DNA of 64,000 bases from Bog-473 sp963725895 (GTDB taxonomy: Bacteria > Actinomycetota > Acidimicrobiia > Acidimicrobiales > RAAP-2). Of this stretch, positions 27,057 to 35,879 are shown piece by piece (the first letter of the stretch is position 1; every line of letters begins with the position of its first letter). Where the stretch lies: the NCBI GenBank assembly GCA_963725895.1, contig CAVSAJ010000001.1, positions 2,418,001 to 2,482,000 of the forward strand, in the 5' to 3' direction. Made by a program: the position numbers and the translations under genes. The notes beneath the pieces are model-generated. The model saw only the letters and a program-made list of their open reading frames with translations, did not search any database and was not told where the DNA came from.

Positions 27057-27214
27057 CGTTCCTCCTTCAGTCCGCGCGCAAGTTTGTCCCGGATGGTCAT
27101 CAGGAGCGGTACTCGAGGAGACATTTCCGCTCTCGCCTCTGCGTCGTTCAGGTGCGCCAAAGTCATTCCGAGGAGTTCAAGTGCCTCGATGCGTTCCAAC
27201 TCGACTTTGACCAC
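27053..27214 (-). CDS. 53-residue small protein upstream of the HTH gene
   Basis: Read directly from the minus strand: GTG at 27214, stop TGA overlapping the next ATG. The protein starts VVKVELERIEALELLGMTLA and ends IRDKLARGLKEER. It is highly charged and helical (Glu/Arg/Leu heptad-like), as expected for a small oligomerising partner. A TACACT -10-like hexamer seven bases before the GTG suggests a leaderless transcript; GGAG is four bases before the start as an alternative. An upstream GTG at 27232 would add six residues. Codon-position composition fits coding, but there is no family match. Confidence 0.55.
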   Translation of the reverse strand: MVKVELERIEALELLGMTLAHLNDAEARAEMSPRVPLLMTIRDKLARGLKEER

Positions 27215-27502
27215 TGGCTCCAGTGTAGCCACCTATGGTCCATTTGGAACCACTTTTCCGACTGCCGTATCTGGCCCGGGGGATCACCTGAAATCGGACG
27301 CATCAACCAATCGTTCGAGGGATATCGGACCAAGGTTGGGATTGATCGGCTGCTCCGAGCCAGCCAGCACCTTGGCGGCTCGAGTGTCGCGGCCGATCAA
27401 AAGGACCGCTTGGGGAGACAGAATGCGAGATGTGCCACCAAGAACTGCAGGCGGCTCGATCGCTTGACGTCTACATCTAATAGAACTAGAACAAGTAGCA
27501 CT

Positions 27503-27850
27503 ATGGAGGATGTGAAGATCGACTTCGCCGAGGACACACCCCTCTACCAGCAGGTCGCTGCCGAAATCCGTCGAGCTATCGCTGAGGGTGAAGCGCGACC
27601 CGGCGAGCGCATGCCGCTGGCCAAGGACCTGGCCACCGTGCTCGGCGTGAACACCAACACCGTGCTGCGCGCCCTGCGCGAACTACGCGATGAGGGGATG
27701 CTCGAGTTCCGACGTGGCCGTGGCATCACCGTAGCCGGCTCTCCAGAGCGCGGCGTCGTCATCGCGCGGGTGAAGGACCTCGTCGCCTTTGCCCGCCAAC
27801 AGGGGTACCAACCCGCTGAAGTGATCGCCATGATCGAGGCGGTGTCGTGA
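27503..27850 (+). CDS. GntR-family (YtrA-type) transcriptional regulator
   Basis: 115 residues from ATG 27503. The winged-helix GntR domain spans about residues 8-75: LYQQVAAEIRRAIAEGEARP, then LAKDLATVLGVNTNTVLRAL and a wing GMLEFRRGRGITVAG. The C-terminal part is only about 40 residues (LVAFARQQGYQPAEVIAMI), the short form of the YtrA subfamily, which usually controls a neighbouring membrane protein or ABC transporter. The stop overlaps the GTG of the downstream NHL-repeat gene, so the regulator is likely to control that gene and itself. A TTGACG element lies 33 bp upstream of the ATG. Confidence 0.88.
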   Translation: MEDVKIDFAEDTPLYQQVAAEIRRAIAEGEARPGERMPLAKDLATVLGVNTNTVLRALRELRDEGMLEFRRGRGITVAGSPERGVVIARVKDLVAFARQQGYQPAEVIAMIEAVS

Positions 27851-29052
27851 CGCTGCTCCACCCCAGGACCGACCCGGCTCCCGTGGACACAAGGGACGCC
27901 GAGGCACTCATCAAAGAGGCGCGGCGACTCCGGAGGCGCCGCTGGACCGTCGGCCTCCTGGTCGCTGCCGTGGTCGGGGCAGGCATCGGCTGGGCTGTCG
28001 CTGCGAGTACGCACGGACCTACAACTCCAACGAGGCGGGCGCCCCGGCACGACGTCATCAGTGGCAACAGCAGACAAGGTCTTCCCGAAGGTCCCTACGC
28101 CAACCTCACGGTCGCAGGTCCACTCGCCGTCGCGCCGAGCGGCGCTCTCTACGTCGCCGACGTCAGCCGCGAGCGGGTACTGGTCCGCCTTCCCGACGGC
28201 CGCTTTCGCGTCGTCGCCGGCAACGGGACGAAGGGTGTTTCGGGCGACGGCGGGCCAGCCATTGACGCGGAGTTCTTGGACATCGTCGACATGGCGGTCG
28301 CGCCCGACGGGAGCCTGTACGTCCTCGACGGGCACAGGGTTCGGATGGTCAGCCCGAACGGCGTGATCTCGACTGTGGCCGGCACCGCCGGCGCGCCCAC
28401 CTTGGCGCCATGCTGCGCCCCCAGCAAGCTTCCGCCACCGATAGCGAGCGGCACGCCGGCCCGCTCCGTGTCGATCGACCAACTCAACACGGCGGCGATC
28501 GCCCTGAGCGAACAGGGCGTGCTCTACATCTCGACCGGGATCCAGCTCCTCCGTCTGGACAACGGCACGCTCGACGACATGCCCACTCGAGCGATGGGTC
28601 CCGTATACAACGGCCAGCCGCTGAACAATCTGGGCCAGATCGCGGTCGATGCACAGGGCAACGTCATCGTCTCGGGTGGCAACGGCTGGGCTATCTGGCA
28701 GGTCGCGCCCAGCGGAGTCGCCACCGAAGTCACCGCGCCGAACGCCCGGCGCAGTGGGGGCAATACGTCGGTTCTCGAACGAGCCCCCGATGGAGTGGTC
28801 TACGGCGAGTCGGGGTCGACGCTGCTGAAGCTCCAAGGCAACCGGGCAACCCCGGCGTACTCCTTCCCTCAAACGCAGTCGGGCTTCTGGCTCACCTACT
28901 TCGCCTTCGGACCCGACAATACGGTGTACGCGGACGAGATTCCGGGGGGCGAAGCTTGGGAGAAGTATCAGCAGCTCCGTGTCGTTCGCGACAACCGATC
29001 TTCTGTGCTGTGGGAACAGACTTCTGCCGATCTGGCTCCGGCTGCGTCCTGA
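27847..29052 (+). CDS. Membrane-anchored NHL-repeat beta-propeller protein
   Basis: 401 residues. A short cytoplasmic N-terminus (TRDAEALIKEARRLRRRRW) is followed by one membrane helix (about 33-55) and an extracytoplasmic propeller. NHL-like strands are seen in GPLAVAPSGALYVADVSRER, VAGNGTKGVSGDGGPAIDAE, AVAPDGSLYVLDGHRVRMVS and GQIAVDAQGNVIVSGGNGWA. The GDGGPA signature is typical of NHL proteins of the Teneurin-like type. The start GTG overlaps the GntR stop (GTGA), an unusual pairing of an intracellular one-component regulator with an outward-facing propeller. Function unknown; a sensing or adhesive role is possible. Confidence 0.8.
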   Translation: MTLLHPRTDPAPVDTRDAEALIKEARRLRRRRWTVGLLVAAVVGAGIGWAVAASTHGPTTPTRRAPRHDVISGNSRQGLPEGPYANLTVAGPLAVAPSGALYVADVSRERVLVRLPDGRFRVVAGNGTKGVSGDGGPAIDAEFLDIVDMAVAPDGSLYVLDGHRVRMVSPNGVISTVAGTAGAPTLAPCCAPSKLPPPIASGTPARSVSIDQLNTAAIALSEQGVLYISTGIQLLRLDNGTLDDMPTRAMGPVYNGQPLNNLGQIAVDAQGNVIVSGGNGWAIWQVAPSGVATEVTAPNARRSGGNTSVLERAPDGVVYGESGSTLLKLQGNRATPAYSFPQTQSGFWLTYFAFGPDNTVYADEIPGGEAWEKYQQLRVVRDNRSSVLWEQTSADLAPAAS

Positions 29053-29212
29053 CTTTGCCGGTTGGGTAACCGCGTGTTGCCGATCTAGGCGCCCTTTTAG
29101 CCTTCGCTTTAAAGCCCTGGCACGCCCTCACGGATAACCGTCCCTATTCCGAAAGTGCCGGTCGCATCACTCCAGCCCGGCAGCGAACGGAGACACTCTT
29201 GTGGTCCCCTAC

Positions 29213-29422
29213 CTAGGGGCGGGCGGAACGTCCGTTCACCACAGCCGGCCGCTTCCTTTGGTGATTGTCGCGCATCCTCTCCGCGACGTGGCGAGAGCGG
29301 ATGGGTAAGCCGATCCCGATCGGTGTCGAAGCGTCTCTTGCCCGTTCGCACTCAAGGCACTCGACAACCCACCGGTCATTGGGACGCGTAGCAAGTCGTG
29401 GATGGTGAGTGGGGTTGTGCAT
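29213..29422 (-). CDS. Small conserved-looking protein with Cys-x-x-Cys
   Basis: 69 residues from ATG 29422, preceded by GAGAGGA with eight bases spacing. The text NDRWVVECLECERARDASTP and PIGIGLPIRSRHVAERMRDN resembles short actinobacterial proteins that pair a WVVEC-x-x-C knuckle with an IGIG motif and a C-terminal helix ending in DNH. Role unknown. The last 14 residues are basic and may be disordered. It lies in a 620-bp gap between the NHL gene and the USP gene, which is otherwise empty. Confidence 0.5.
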   Translation of the reverse strand: MHNPTHHPRLATRPNDRWVVECLECERARDASTPIGIGLPIRSRHVAERMRDNHQRKRPAVVNGRSARP

Positions 29423-29674
29423 GGTCGATTCCTCTCAGCGTTACAACCTGAGAACTCGGTCTCGATACCCCGTCGAGTGGGGTCTATGCACCATCGCGCT
29501 GCCCCCGCCCTGACCCTCCGCGCAATGCCGATGTGTGCTGGCCTTGTTTCTGCGAGTTATCGGTATCTAACAACCTTCATCGTCAGTCACGGAGGGGGCG
29601 CAGGCATCCCACTGACCCGGCGGTGATGTCGAGGGGGCATCCAGATCTCCAAGGACGGTGCTGCTTGGTTGCCG

Positions 29675-30112
29675 TTAAGCGGTGTCAGTGTCGACAATCA
29701 GCACGTCGCAGTGGCAGCTATGAGCAACCGTGTTGGGCACGCTCCCTTTGACGAAGCGCTTCGCACCGCTCATACCCCTATTGCCGACTACGACGAGATC
29801 CGCAGAGACATTCTCGGCGGTGCCAAGAAGCGCCTTCGCTGCATCCCCGCCCGGATTGTGGACCTTGAGTGAAACCCCCTCGGCTTCGGCGTCGGCGAGC
29901 AGTTGTGACCGGATCGCCTCGGCTTCCTCACGCATGGTGTTCACCTGATCCTGCCCCGCTCTCGAGTCGGCGAATCCGACGGGGACGGCCGGGTGAACCA
30001 CATTGACGGCGTGCAGTTCGGCTCCCCACACCTTGGCCAAAGCCATGGCTTCCTTTACGGCGATCCCCGCTCGATCCGAACCGTCTGTACCTACCACGAT
30101 GACCTTGTACAT
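29675..30112 (-). CDS. Universal stress protein (UspA family)
   Basis: 145 residues from ATG 30112 (an upstream GTG-led extension of nine residues is less likely). One Usp domain: VIVVGTDGSDRAGIAVKEAM at the N-terminus, and the ATP-binding pattern G-x2-G-x9-G-S in GNRGMSGAKRFVKGSVPNTV near the C-terminus, so this is an ATP-binding type. Cytosolic; typically induced by hypoxia or growth arrest. Single-gene unit. Confidence 0.93.
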   Translation of the reverse strand: MYKVIVVGTDGSDRAGIAVKEAMALAKVWGAELHAVNVVHPAVPVGFADSRAGQDQVNTMREEAEAIRSQLLADAEAEGVSLKVHNPGGDAAKALLGTAENVSADLVVVGNRGMSGAKRFVKGSVPNTVAHSCHCDVLIVDTDTA

Positions 30113-30658
30113 CGGCGACACCCCAGTTTTCGTAGGCAATCTGCCATTGCGAACACTAGGTGCAATTGAGCAGATTTGCCTCGTGCCCGCGTGAAGGTAC
30201 CGGGTGAAGCGGCGCCAGCAGGACGGAGAGACGCCATCCGGGCCAGGGTGGATGCGCCTTTATCCTTTGCCTTTCAAGGCCCGGGTCGCCCCGGAACGAG
30301 TCAGAGATTGGGCGGGGCGGCCTCGCACTGCAGTGCACGTGTGCGTCTCCATTTGTGGACCTTGTCCTAGAGGTCTGGGGAGTGTCCGACTGGCCCTTCG
30401 TCACTCGGTAGAGGACTGGTTTCGACCGTTGGGTGACGTTCGCTCACCACGCGAGAGTTAGCCGGATGGTCTTGGTCTCGCCCGATTTCGCGATGCGTCG
30501 GCTCAGCGCCCTGAGAACGTGTCACCCCGCTTACGGCGATCGAAGGCTTGGTCGTCGTCTCCTGATGCAGGGTGTTCTGAACGCCCTCCCTCGAGCGGGA
30601 CCAGCGGGCGGGCCTCGGCCCCACAGCCTTTCGCCTTTCCGCCAGGGCGCTCGGAATT
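30113..30658. other. Intergenic stretch, nothing recognised
   Basis: Apart from the promoter region that must precede the USP gene, I see no family match and no convincing small gene. Frames that are open here overlap each other on both strands and have biased, Arg/Pro-rich composition. Confidence 0.5.
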
Positions 30659-32269
30659 TCAGCCTGAGAAATGCGGAAGAACCAAAAAGGACGGATGGCG
30701 CGGCTCGTGGTACACGACCTGTTCGGCGGCCACCATGGTTGTGGCCGTGGCCGGCGGCTCTCCGGTGCCGAGATTGCGGGCGTAGACAGGGTGCGCGCCA
30801 CTTGAGACCTGGACCCGCAGGCGGTGGCCGGCGGCGAAGGTGTGACCGATAGGCCACAGGGCCACGGCAGCAGAGAAGGTCCCGTCCGAGTTCCGGTGGA
30901 TGGACGCAGGGTCGAAGCGCTGCAGTCCATCGCACACGTTGACGGACTGGCCGTCGGGTAACACGTCGCAGATCCGGACGAAGAAGTCGGTGTGGTCCAG
31001 GCTCGAGCCCACGTGCAGCTCCGCTTTCACCGGGCCGACGAGTTCGAGCGGCTCGTCCAGCTCGTCGGAGGTGTAGACGAGGACGTCGGCGCGGCTCTCG
31101 AGGGGACGGTTGTCGACGGTGCCCCCGGTAAGCATGCCGATGCCGCCCATCGACGGCGTCGGATCGGAGGGGTCGTAGCGATAGCGATCGGGATCCGACG
31201 GTGCCTCCGGCGGCATGGGCGCGAGGTGGCCGCGAGCACGGAGGTACCAGCGGGTCGGCTCTGTGGGAGGGGGCCAATTCGGCAGGTCGCGCCAGTGCCC
31301 GCCTTCGCCCTGCACGTGGACCTTGACGGGGGTGGGCTCGAGCAGTCCCTCTCGACCGAGCAACCAGGTGTCGAACCAGTCCAAGGGGGCGTCGGTCATG
31401 CCGCCCTCCCCGCCCCCGCCGAGGTGTCCGCCGGCGCCGATGCGCAGATGCACGGGGGCGGGCGAGGTGCTCAGGACGGCGTAGTCCTCCACTACACCGG
31501 GGAGCGGGTAATCGTGCCAGCCGTCGACGAGCAGGGTCGGCACGGTCCAGTCCGCCAGAAGTGGCCGGAAATTCACCGGATCCCAAAAGGCATCCGCGGC
31601 ACCGCCGTGGACGAGCTGGTCCTGATAGAGCTGCAAGTCGACACCGGTGACCCGGTGGATCACCTCACCGAGAGGTAGGTGGTCGAAGGCCGCCTTCAGC
31701 TCAGCCATGCGCCGCTCGATGCCTTCGGGGGAGATGTCGGTAGTGGGGACGCCGTCGGCCTGTCTGTTGAACTGGGTGGCGCCCAAGTCCCAGGGGATGA
31801 TCACCTCGAGCGCCAGCGAACCTCCCGGGTACCACGAGTAGGCCCGCACCGACGTCGATAGAGCGACGGCCATAGCCTTGAGGTACGGCGGCTTGGTGGA
31901 GGCCAGCGCCCACTGGGTGAAGCCCATGTAGCTGGCACCGAACGTGCCCATGCGGCCGTTGAACCACGGCTGGGATGCGATCCAGTCCGCTGTGTCTCGC
32001 CCGTCTCTGGCTTCGGCGAAGTAGCTGTGCGTGCCACCCGACCCGTCCGTGCCCCGGCACGCTTGCAGGACGTAGCGGTAACCGCGTGCTGCGAACTCCG
32101 GGCCCATGGCAGAGGCGAAGTTAGCCCTGCCGTACGGTGTGCGTTCCAAGATGGTGGGGACGCCGTCGATGCCCACGGGTTGGTAGACGTCGGCCAGCAG
32201 AACCGTCCCATCCGACACGGTGATTTTGACGTCCCGCTCGACCTCGACTTCGTTGGTGCGCTCCCGCAT
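30659..32269 (-). CDS. CocE/NonD-family alpha/beta hydrolase
   Basis: 536 residues from ATG 32269 (GGGGG site nine bases before). The alpha/beta hydrolase domain has the nucleophile elbow GTFGASYMGFTQW (Ser113), acid DGWHDYPLPG and His in GAGGHLGGGG. The C-terminal jelly-roll domain (PEPC_C-like) starts near WYLRARGHLAP and ends with FAAGHRLRVQVSSG, HPVYARNLGTG. Relatives include cocaine esterase, X-Pro dipeptidyl peptidase and acylase-type enzymes, so it is an esterase or amidase of unknown substrate, without signal peptide. Monocistronic. Confidence 0.92.
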   Translation of the reverse strand: MRERTNEVEVERDVKITVSDGTVLLADVYQPVGIDGVPTILERTPYGRANFASAMGPEFAARGYRYVLQACRGTDGSGGTHSYFAEARDGRDTADWIASQPWFNGRMGTFGASYMGFTQWALASTKPPYLKAMAVALSTSVRAYSWYPGGSLALEVIIPWDLGATQFNRQADGVPTTDISPEGIERRMAELKAAFDHLPLGEVIHRVTGVDLQLYQDQLVHGGAADAFWDPVNFRPLLADWTVPTLLVDGWHDYPLPGVVEDYAVLSTSPAPVHLRIGAGGHLGGGGEGGMTDAPLDWFDTWLLGREGLLEPTPVKVHVQGEGGHWRDLPNWPPPTEPTRWYLRARGHLAPMPPEAPSDPDRYRYDPSDPTPSMGGIGMLTGGTVDNRPLESRADVLVYTSDELDEPLELVGPVKAELHVGSSLDHTDFFVRICDVLPDGQSVNVCDGLQRFDPASIHRNSDGTFSAAVALWPIGHTFAAGHRLRVQVSSGAHPVYARNLGTGEPPATATTMVAAEQVVYHEPRHPSFLVLPHFSG

Positions 32270-32590
32270 GCCGACCCCCTTTCGCGAGCGGGCCCTCCGC
32301 CAGCCGGCGACGTACAAACCCTAAGTCAAGTTTCGTTAGCCTGAACGCCTGCAAGTGAAGGATCGGCTCGGAACAGGCGGTACGGGGCACTCGCGCGAAG
32401 TGCCGCGGATGATCACTTTTGCAATCCAAATTGGAATCAATTCGGTCCGAGTAGCTGGACGGAAGCCAACCAGATGGATTGAAGGTCCTGCTCGGGATCA
32501 CGAACTAAACAGGCTCGACGCTCTGGACCATCCGAATGGGCCTCCGGAGCCGGTGGCGCAGGTTCGAGTGCCGCCCACAGGTCACCGCAT

Positions 32591-32649
32591 CAGCAATCAG
32601 CAATCAGCAATCAGCAATCAGCAATCAGCAATCAGCAATCAGCAATCAG
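32591..32649. repeat. Heptanucleotide tandem repeat (CAGCAAT)8 plus CAG
   Basis: Eight perfect head-to-tail copies of CAGCAAT from 32591 to 32646, followed by a partial copy. Because seven is not a multiple of three, gain or loss of one unit would shift any frame through it. It lies between the hydrolase start and the 3' end of the cNMP-binding gene; I see no gene crossing it. Confidence 0.97.
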
Positions 32650-32692
32650 ATGACATCCCAACTTGCCATTCCGACGCACTACTCGCTGGGTC

Positions 32693-33109
32693 TCAGTCCA
32701 CGGCTGACGCGCCTGCACTTCGCAGTCGTCGGCAGAGTACGCCTATCACTGCGCTCATAACCTCTGGTTCGCCCAGGAACGTTCGAAAGTTCCAACTGGC
32801 AAGAGAGAATGTCCGGAGATCACCAACAGCCTTTACCGTCGCCGTTCGGGTTCCCCCGTCGAGCAACGCGATCTCTCCCACGGCGTCACCAGGACCCAAT
32901 TCCGCTCGGTGCACGCCATGTGCGATTACCTCGGCTGTTCCGTCCAAGATGAGGAAAAACCGTCCGGCACTTTCGCCCTCGGCGACAACTTCTGCCCCGG
33001 CCCCGAAGGACATCTCCTTTCCTGCATCGCAGATTCTCTTCAGCTGCTTTTGCGGAAGATCCCCGAACAACTCGGAAGTCTGCAATGCAGCAATGATCTC
33101 GTTAGCCAT
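32693..33109 (-). CDS. Cyclic nucleotide-binding domain protein (single domain)
   Basis: 138 residues, a complete CRP-type beta-roll and nothing else. FGDLPQKQLKRICDAGKEMS at the start, then GRFFLILDGTAEVIA and the phosphate-binding cassette PGDAVGEIALLDGGTRTATV with Glu in GEIALL and Arg in GTRTATV. There is no helix-turn-helix, so it is a regulator of some partner by cNMP binding or a relic of a larger protein. The ATG at 33109 has an AAGGTAAGGCGA leader. Cytosolic. No operon partner. Confidence 0.87.
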   Translation of the reverse strand: MANEIIAALQTSELFGDLPQKQLKRICDAGKEMSFGAGAEVVAEGESAGRFFLILDGTAEVIAHGVHRAELGPGDAVGEIALLDGGTRTATVKAVGDLRTFSLASWNFRTFLGEPEVMSAVIGVLCRRLRSAGASAVD

Positions 33110-33474
33110 TCGCCTTACCTTCTAGGTCCAGACGATTGTATCGAAGGGCCTGCGCAGCCGGGAGGACAACACGGAAGCACCAAGCGATCGACGAACTCGC
33201 TTGTGACCGAGCACAGCCAGCCGACACGTTCGGTCGTCGTCGATGACTTGGGCGTCGGTGCAGCCGGTGATCAATGTTAGCAATCTAAATTGGCGATCAA
33301 ATCGATGCTCTCCTATGGACGACAGCCAACCAGGTGGAGGGATTGGTTCTATTCAAGAGAACGAACAGGCACCAGCTACACGCTCTCGACTACCCGAAAC
33401 TCCGGAGTCCGGAGATATTCCGGAACGTGCTATGTGGCGCTCAGTCAACGCGTAACGAGACTCGGCGGAGTCTT

Positions 33475-34347
33475 TCAGAGCCTGACCGGCATCGAGCGAT
33501 CGAGATCAGTGGGTGCTGTCCGCGACAAGACGGTAACTCCCATGGCCATGACGCAAAAAGCCACTCCCGCGAAGATCCTCTGGGCCAAGCTGACGGCAAA
33601 TCTCTCATCGAAGACCCAGACGCTCAGCACGATGGCGACAGCGGGGTCGACCACAACGATCAAGGGTTGGGACACGCTCAATGGACCAACTTGCAAGGCG
33701 GCCTGTTGGAGGACAGAACCGAGGACTCCTGATGCGACCAACGCATAGACCGGCCAGTGCTCCAGCGTGCCCAGCGGGCCCGATGCCGCAAGCTGGTTGG
33801 TGGTCACCTTGATGAAAGCCGCCATCAGCGCCCATGTGATCGAAGCGGCGGTGGCATAGAGCGCAGCCCGACGCACGGGCGATCCCCAGCGCGCCATGAC
33901 TGCCAACAGAGCAACCGCCCCCCCGAACACGGCCAACGCGGAAGCCCAATCGGTGACGTCGGGCTGCAGGCGGCGGCCACCACGGGGATCGGCCGCGATC
34001 AGGAACACCGCCAGTGCGCCACAGGTTATCAGTGCAGCGGTCCACGCCATCTTGGCGACTCGTTGGTGGACCCAGAACCGGCGCAGGATCAGCACGAAGA
34101 CCAGCTCAGTAACAAGGAGGGGTTGGACGATCGAGAGCTGACCGCTGTGGAGAGCGACGGCCTGAAAGATGAATCCCCCCGCGGCCGCCGCCCAACCGAG
34201 GAGCCAGAGGGGCTGGCGGATCAGGAAGGTGACGAGATTCCAGCCACGGTGCGAGTTGGATACACCAACGCTGGCCGCGTGCTGGGTCATCAGGTGTATC
34301 GCGTTCGCCAGGGCGGCGGCCAGGGCGAAGGTGATCGTGACCGTCAC
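33475..34347 (-). CDS. DMT-superfamily (EamA-like) transporter
   Basis: 290 residues, about nine or ten membrane helices. The start is the GTG at 34347 that begins VTVTITFALAAALANAIHLM. The two half-repeats are visible: LSIVQPLLVTELVFVLILRR in the first and GPLSVSQPLIVVVDPAVAIV in the second; both end-sequences are the typical P-x-x-x-x-x-P of drug/metabolite transporters. The family exports amino acids, nucleotide sugars or drugs; substrate unknown. Single gene. Confidence 0.87.
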   Translation of the reverse strand: MTVTITFALAAALANAIHLMTQHAASVGVSNSHRGWNLVTFLIRQPLWLLGWAAAAGGFIFQAVALHSGQLSIVQPLLVTELVFVLILRRFWVHQRVAKMAWTAALITCGALAVFLIAADPRGGRRLQPDVTDWASALAVFGGAVALLAVMARWGSPVRRAALYATAASITWALMAAFIKVTTNQLAASGPLGTLEHWPVYALVASGVLGSVLQQAALQVGPLSVSQPLIVVVDPAVAIVLSVWVFDERFAVSLAQRIFAGVAFCVMAMGVTVLSRTAPTDLDRSMPVRL

Positions 34348-34577
34348 GTCACAAGATCCGATCGAGCAGCTCTCTGGGCCAAAGCCACTGCCGGATTCTG
34401 GACCCTGCAGAGCCACCTATCCAGCTATCGAGAAACGAAGTCGTCGCAGTACGCATGTCCGGACCGGCCGTGGCGACCAGATGACCTACTGAGCGCAGAT
34501 CCGGAACTGACCCCGATCACCGGACCGGCGGGACAGTCGCATGGGACCTGCGCCGATTCGTTTCGACTCCCCCTCGC

Positions 34578-35465
34578 TCAGACCGTGAGCAGCTCATCTG
34601 CTCTCGCCAGCCAGAAGTCCACTTCGGAAGGGCTGTTCCGCCGGATTGGCCAGTCGATCAGGCGGACGAACAGATGTGCCAAATACGCCTGTGCCTTCAA
34701 CGCCTCTAGGTGATCGAACGCCTCTGAGAACAGTCGGGTCTTCACGCCCGGCTCACAATCCGCCCGCAAACTCGTGAGAGCCAACATCACGAGGTCGAAT
34801 GCAGCATCGCCAACGATAACGAAGTCCGTGTCCACAACCGCTGAGAGCGTCCCGCCCTCAACGAGAAGGTTCCCCGGATGCAGATCCCAGTGGACTACAT
34901 CGTTCGTCGTGAAGAACTCGCGATTCAAGGACTTTCCGAATGCTTCGATCCGCCCGATGAGTGAGCGGGTGCGTTCGTCGTACCGATGAAAGGATTCATG
35001 ACGGCAGTAGCCCTTACCACCAACGGTGAGCGTTGTGATCAGGTTCGTCGGCCAGCGGACCGGGTCATGGGGTGCTGACAATCCAAGTCGGTTCGCATGC
35101 AGATCCAATAGCTGATCGACGAGCGCATGGCTTATAGCCGTGGGCACATTCCCAGGCTTGAACTCTTGGATGAAGAAGCTCACCCCCACGGCGTCGATGA
35201 CGGAGACGGCCGGAACTGGCCAGCCCGCCTGAGCTCGAAGGCGTTCCGAGAAAACGACTGCCTCCTTACGAAGAGCACGACCATCGGACGTGCTGTCCCA
35301 CTTCACCACGACGCGCTGACCGTCCGACCCGAGGAACTGGTGTGCGCCGGTTTCACCGCCGCTGAGTTGAGCCACGAAACGGAATGGCAGACCCGTCACT
35401 TCCGAGAGGATCGAGGCTGCTGCCTCGGCATCCAGTCCTGACTCACGAACCACGATTTCCAGCAT
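34578..35465 (-). CDS. APH-family phosphotransferase (aminoglycoside/choline kinase-like)
   Basis: 295 residues from ATG 35465; the frame runs further upstream but without convincing protein text. The kinase-like fold has the Brenner motif HWDLHPGN (catalytic Asp), the metal-binding DTDFVIVGD further on, and the nucleotide-lobe Lys in RVVVKWDS. The family phosphorylates small molecules such as aminoglycosides, choline or homoserine. No partner gene indicates the substrate, and antibiotic resistance should not be assumed. The 415 bp between this start and the next gene hold no recognisable feature. Confidence 0.85.
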   Translation of the reverse strand: MLEIVVRESGLDAEAAASILSEVTGLPFRFVAQLSGGETGAHQFLGSDGQRVVVKWDSTSDGRALRKEAVVFSERLRAQAGWPVPAVSVIDAVGVSFFIQEFKPGNVPTAISHALVDQLLDLHANRLGLSAPHDPVRWPTNLITTLTVGGKGYCRHESFHRYDERTRSLIGRIEAFGKSLNREFFTTNDVVHWDLHPGNLLVEGGTLSAVVDTDFVIVGDAAFDLVMLALTSLRADCEPGVKTRLFSEAFDHLEALKAQAYLAHLFVRLIDWPIRRNSPSEVDFWLARADELLTV

Positions 35466-35879
35466 TGCAGCCGGACCACACACCCGAAATTGCCGAAATG
35501 TCGCTAACACCTTGAGTTGAGGCGCCAACATGCGGACGGAGCTGCATGGTGTGTACGCCCCCGCATCCCAGCCGACGGCGGGCCCGGTGTATGGCCGACG
35601 GACGAGTGCGACATGTACAGGTATCGCTAAGTCGGATCGACCCATGCACCCATAGAGCAAGTCCAGACGCAGAAGGTCCAGAAAGAATTAGACTTCACCT
35701 TCCAGCGCCGTTGACGCTTCGAGCGTGCAACGAGGCAGGGTCGAGAAAGTTCTAGGGAAAGCCATTTCGGGCCGGCCACCGCCAGTTTGTCGGGGAGGAC
35801 GACGACGAGAACGTCCCTGACCACCAACGACGGGACGGTGAGACTCTCGCACCTGACACGAAATACGTAGGCTCGGTGC

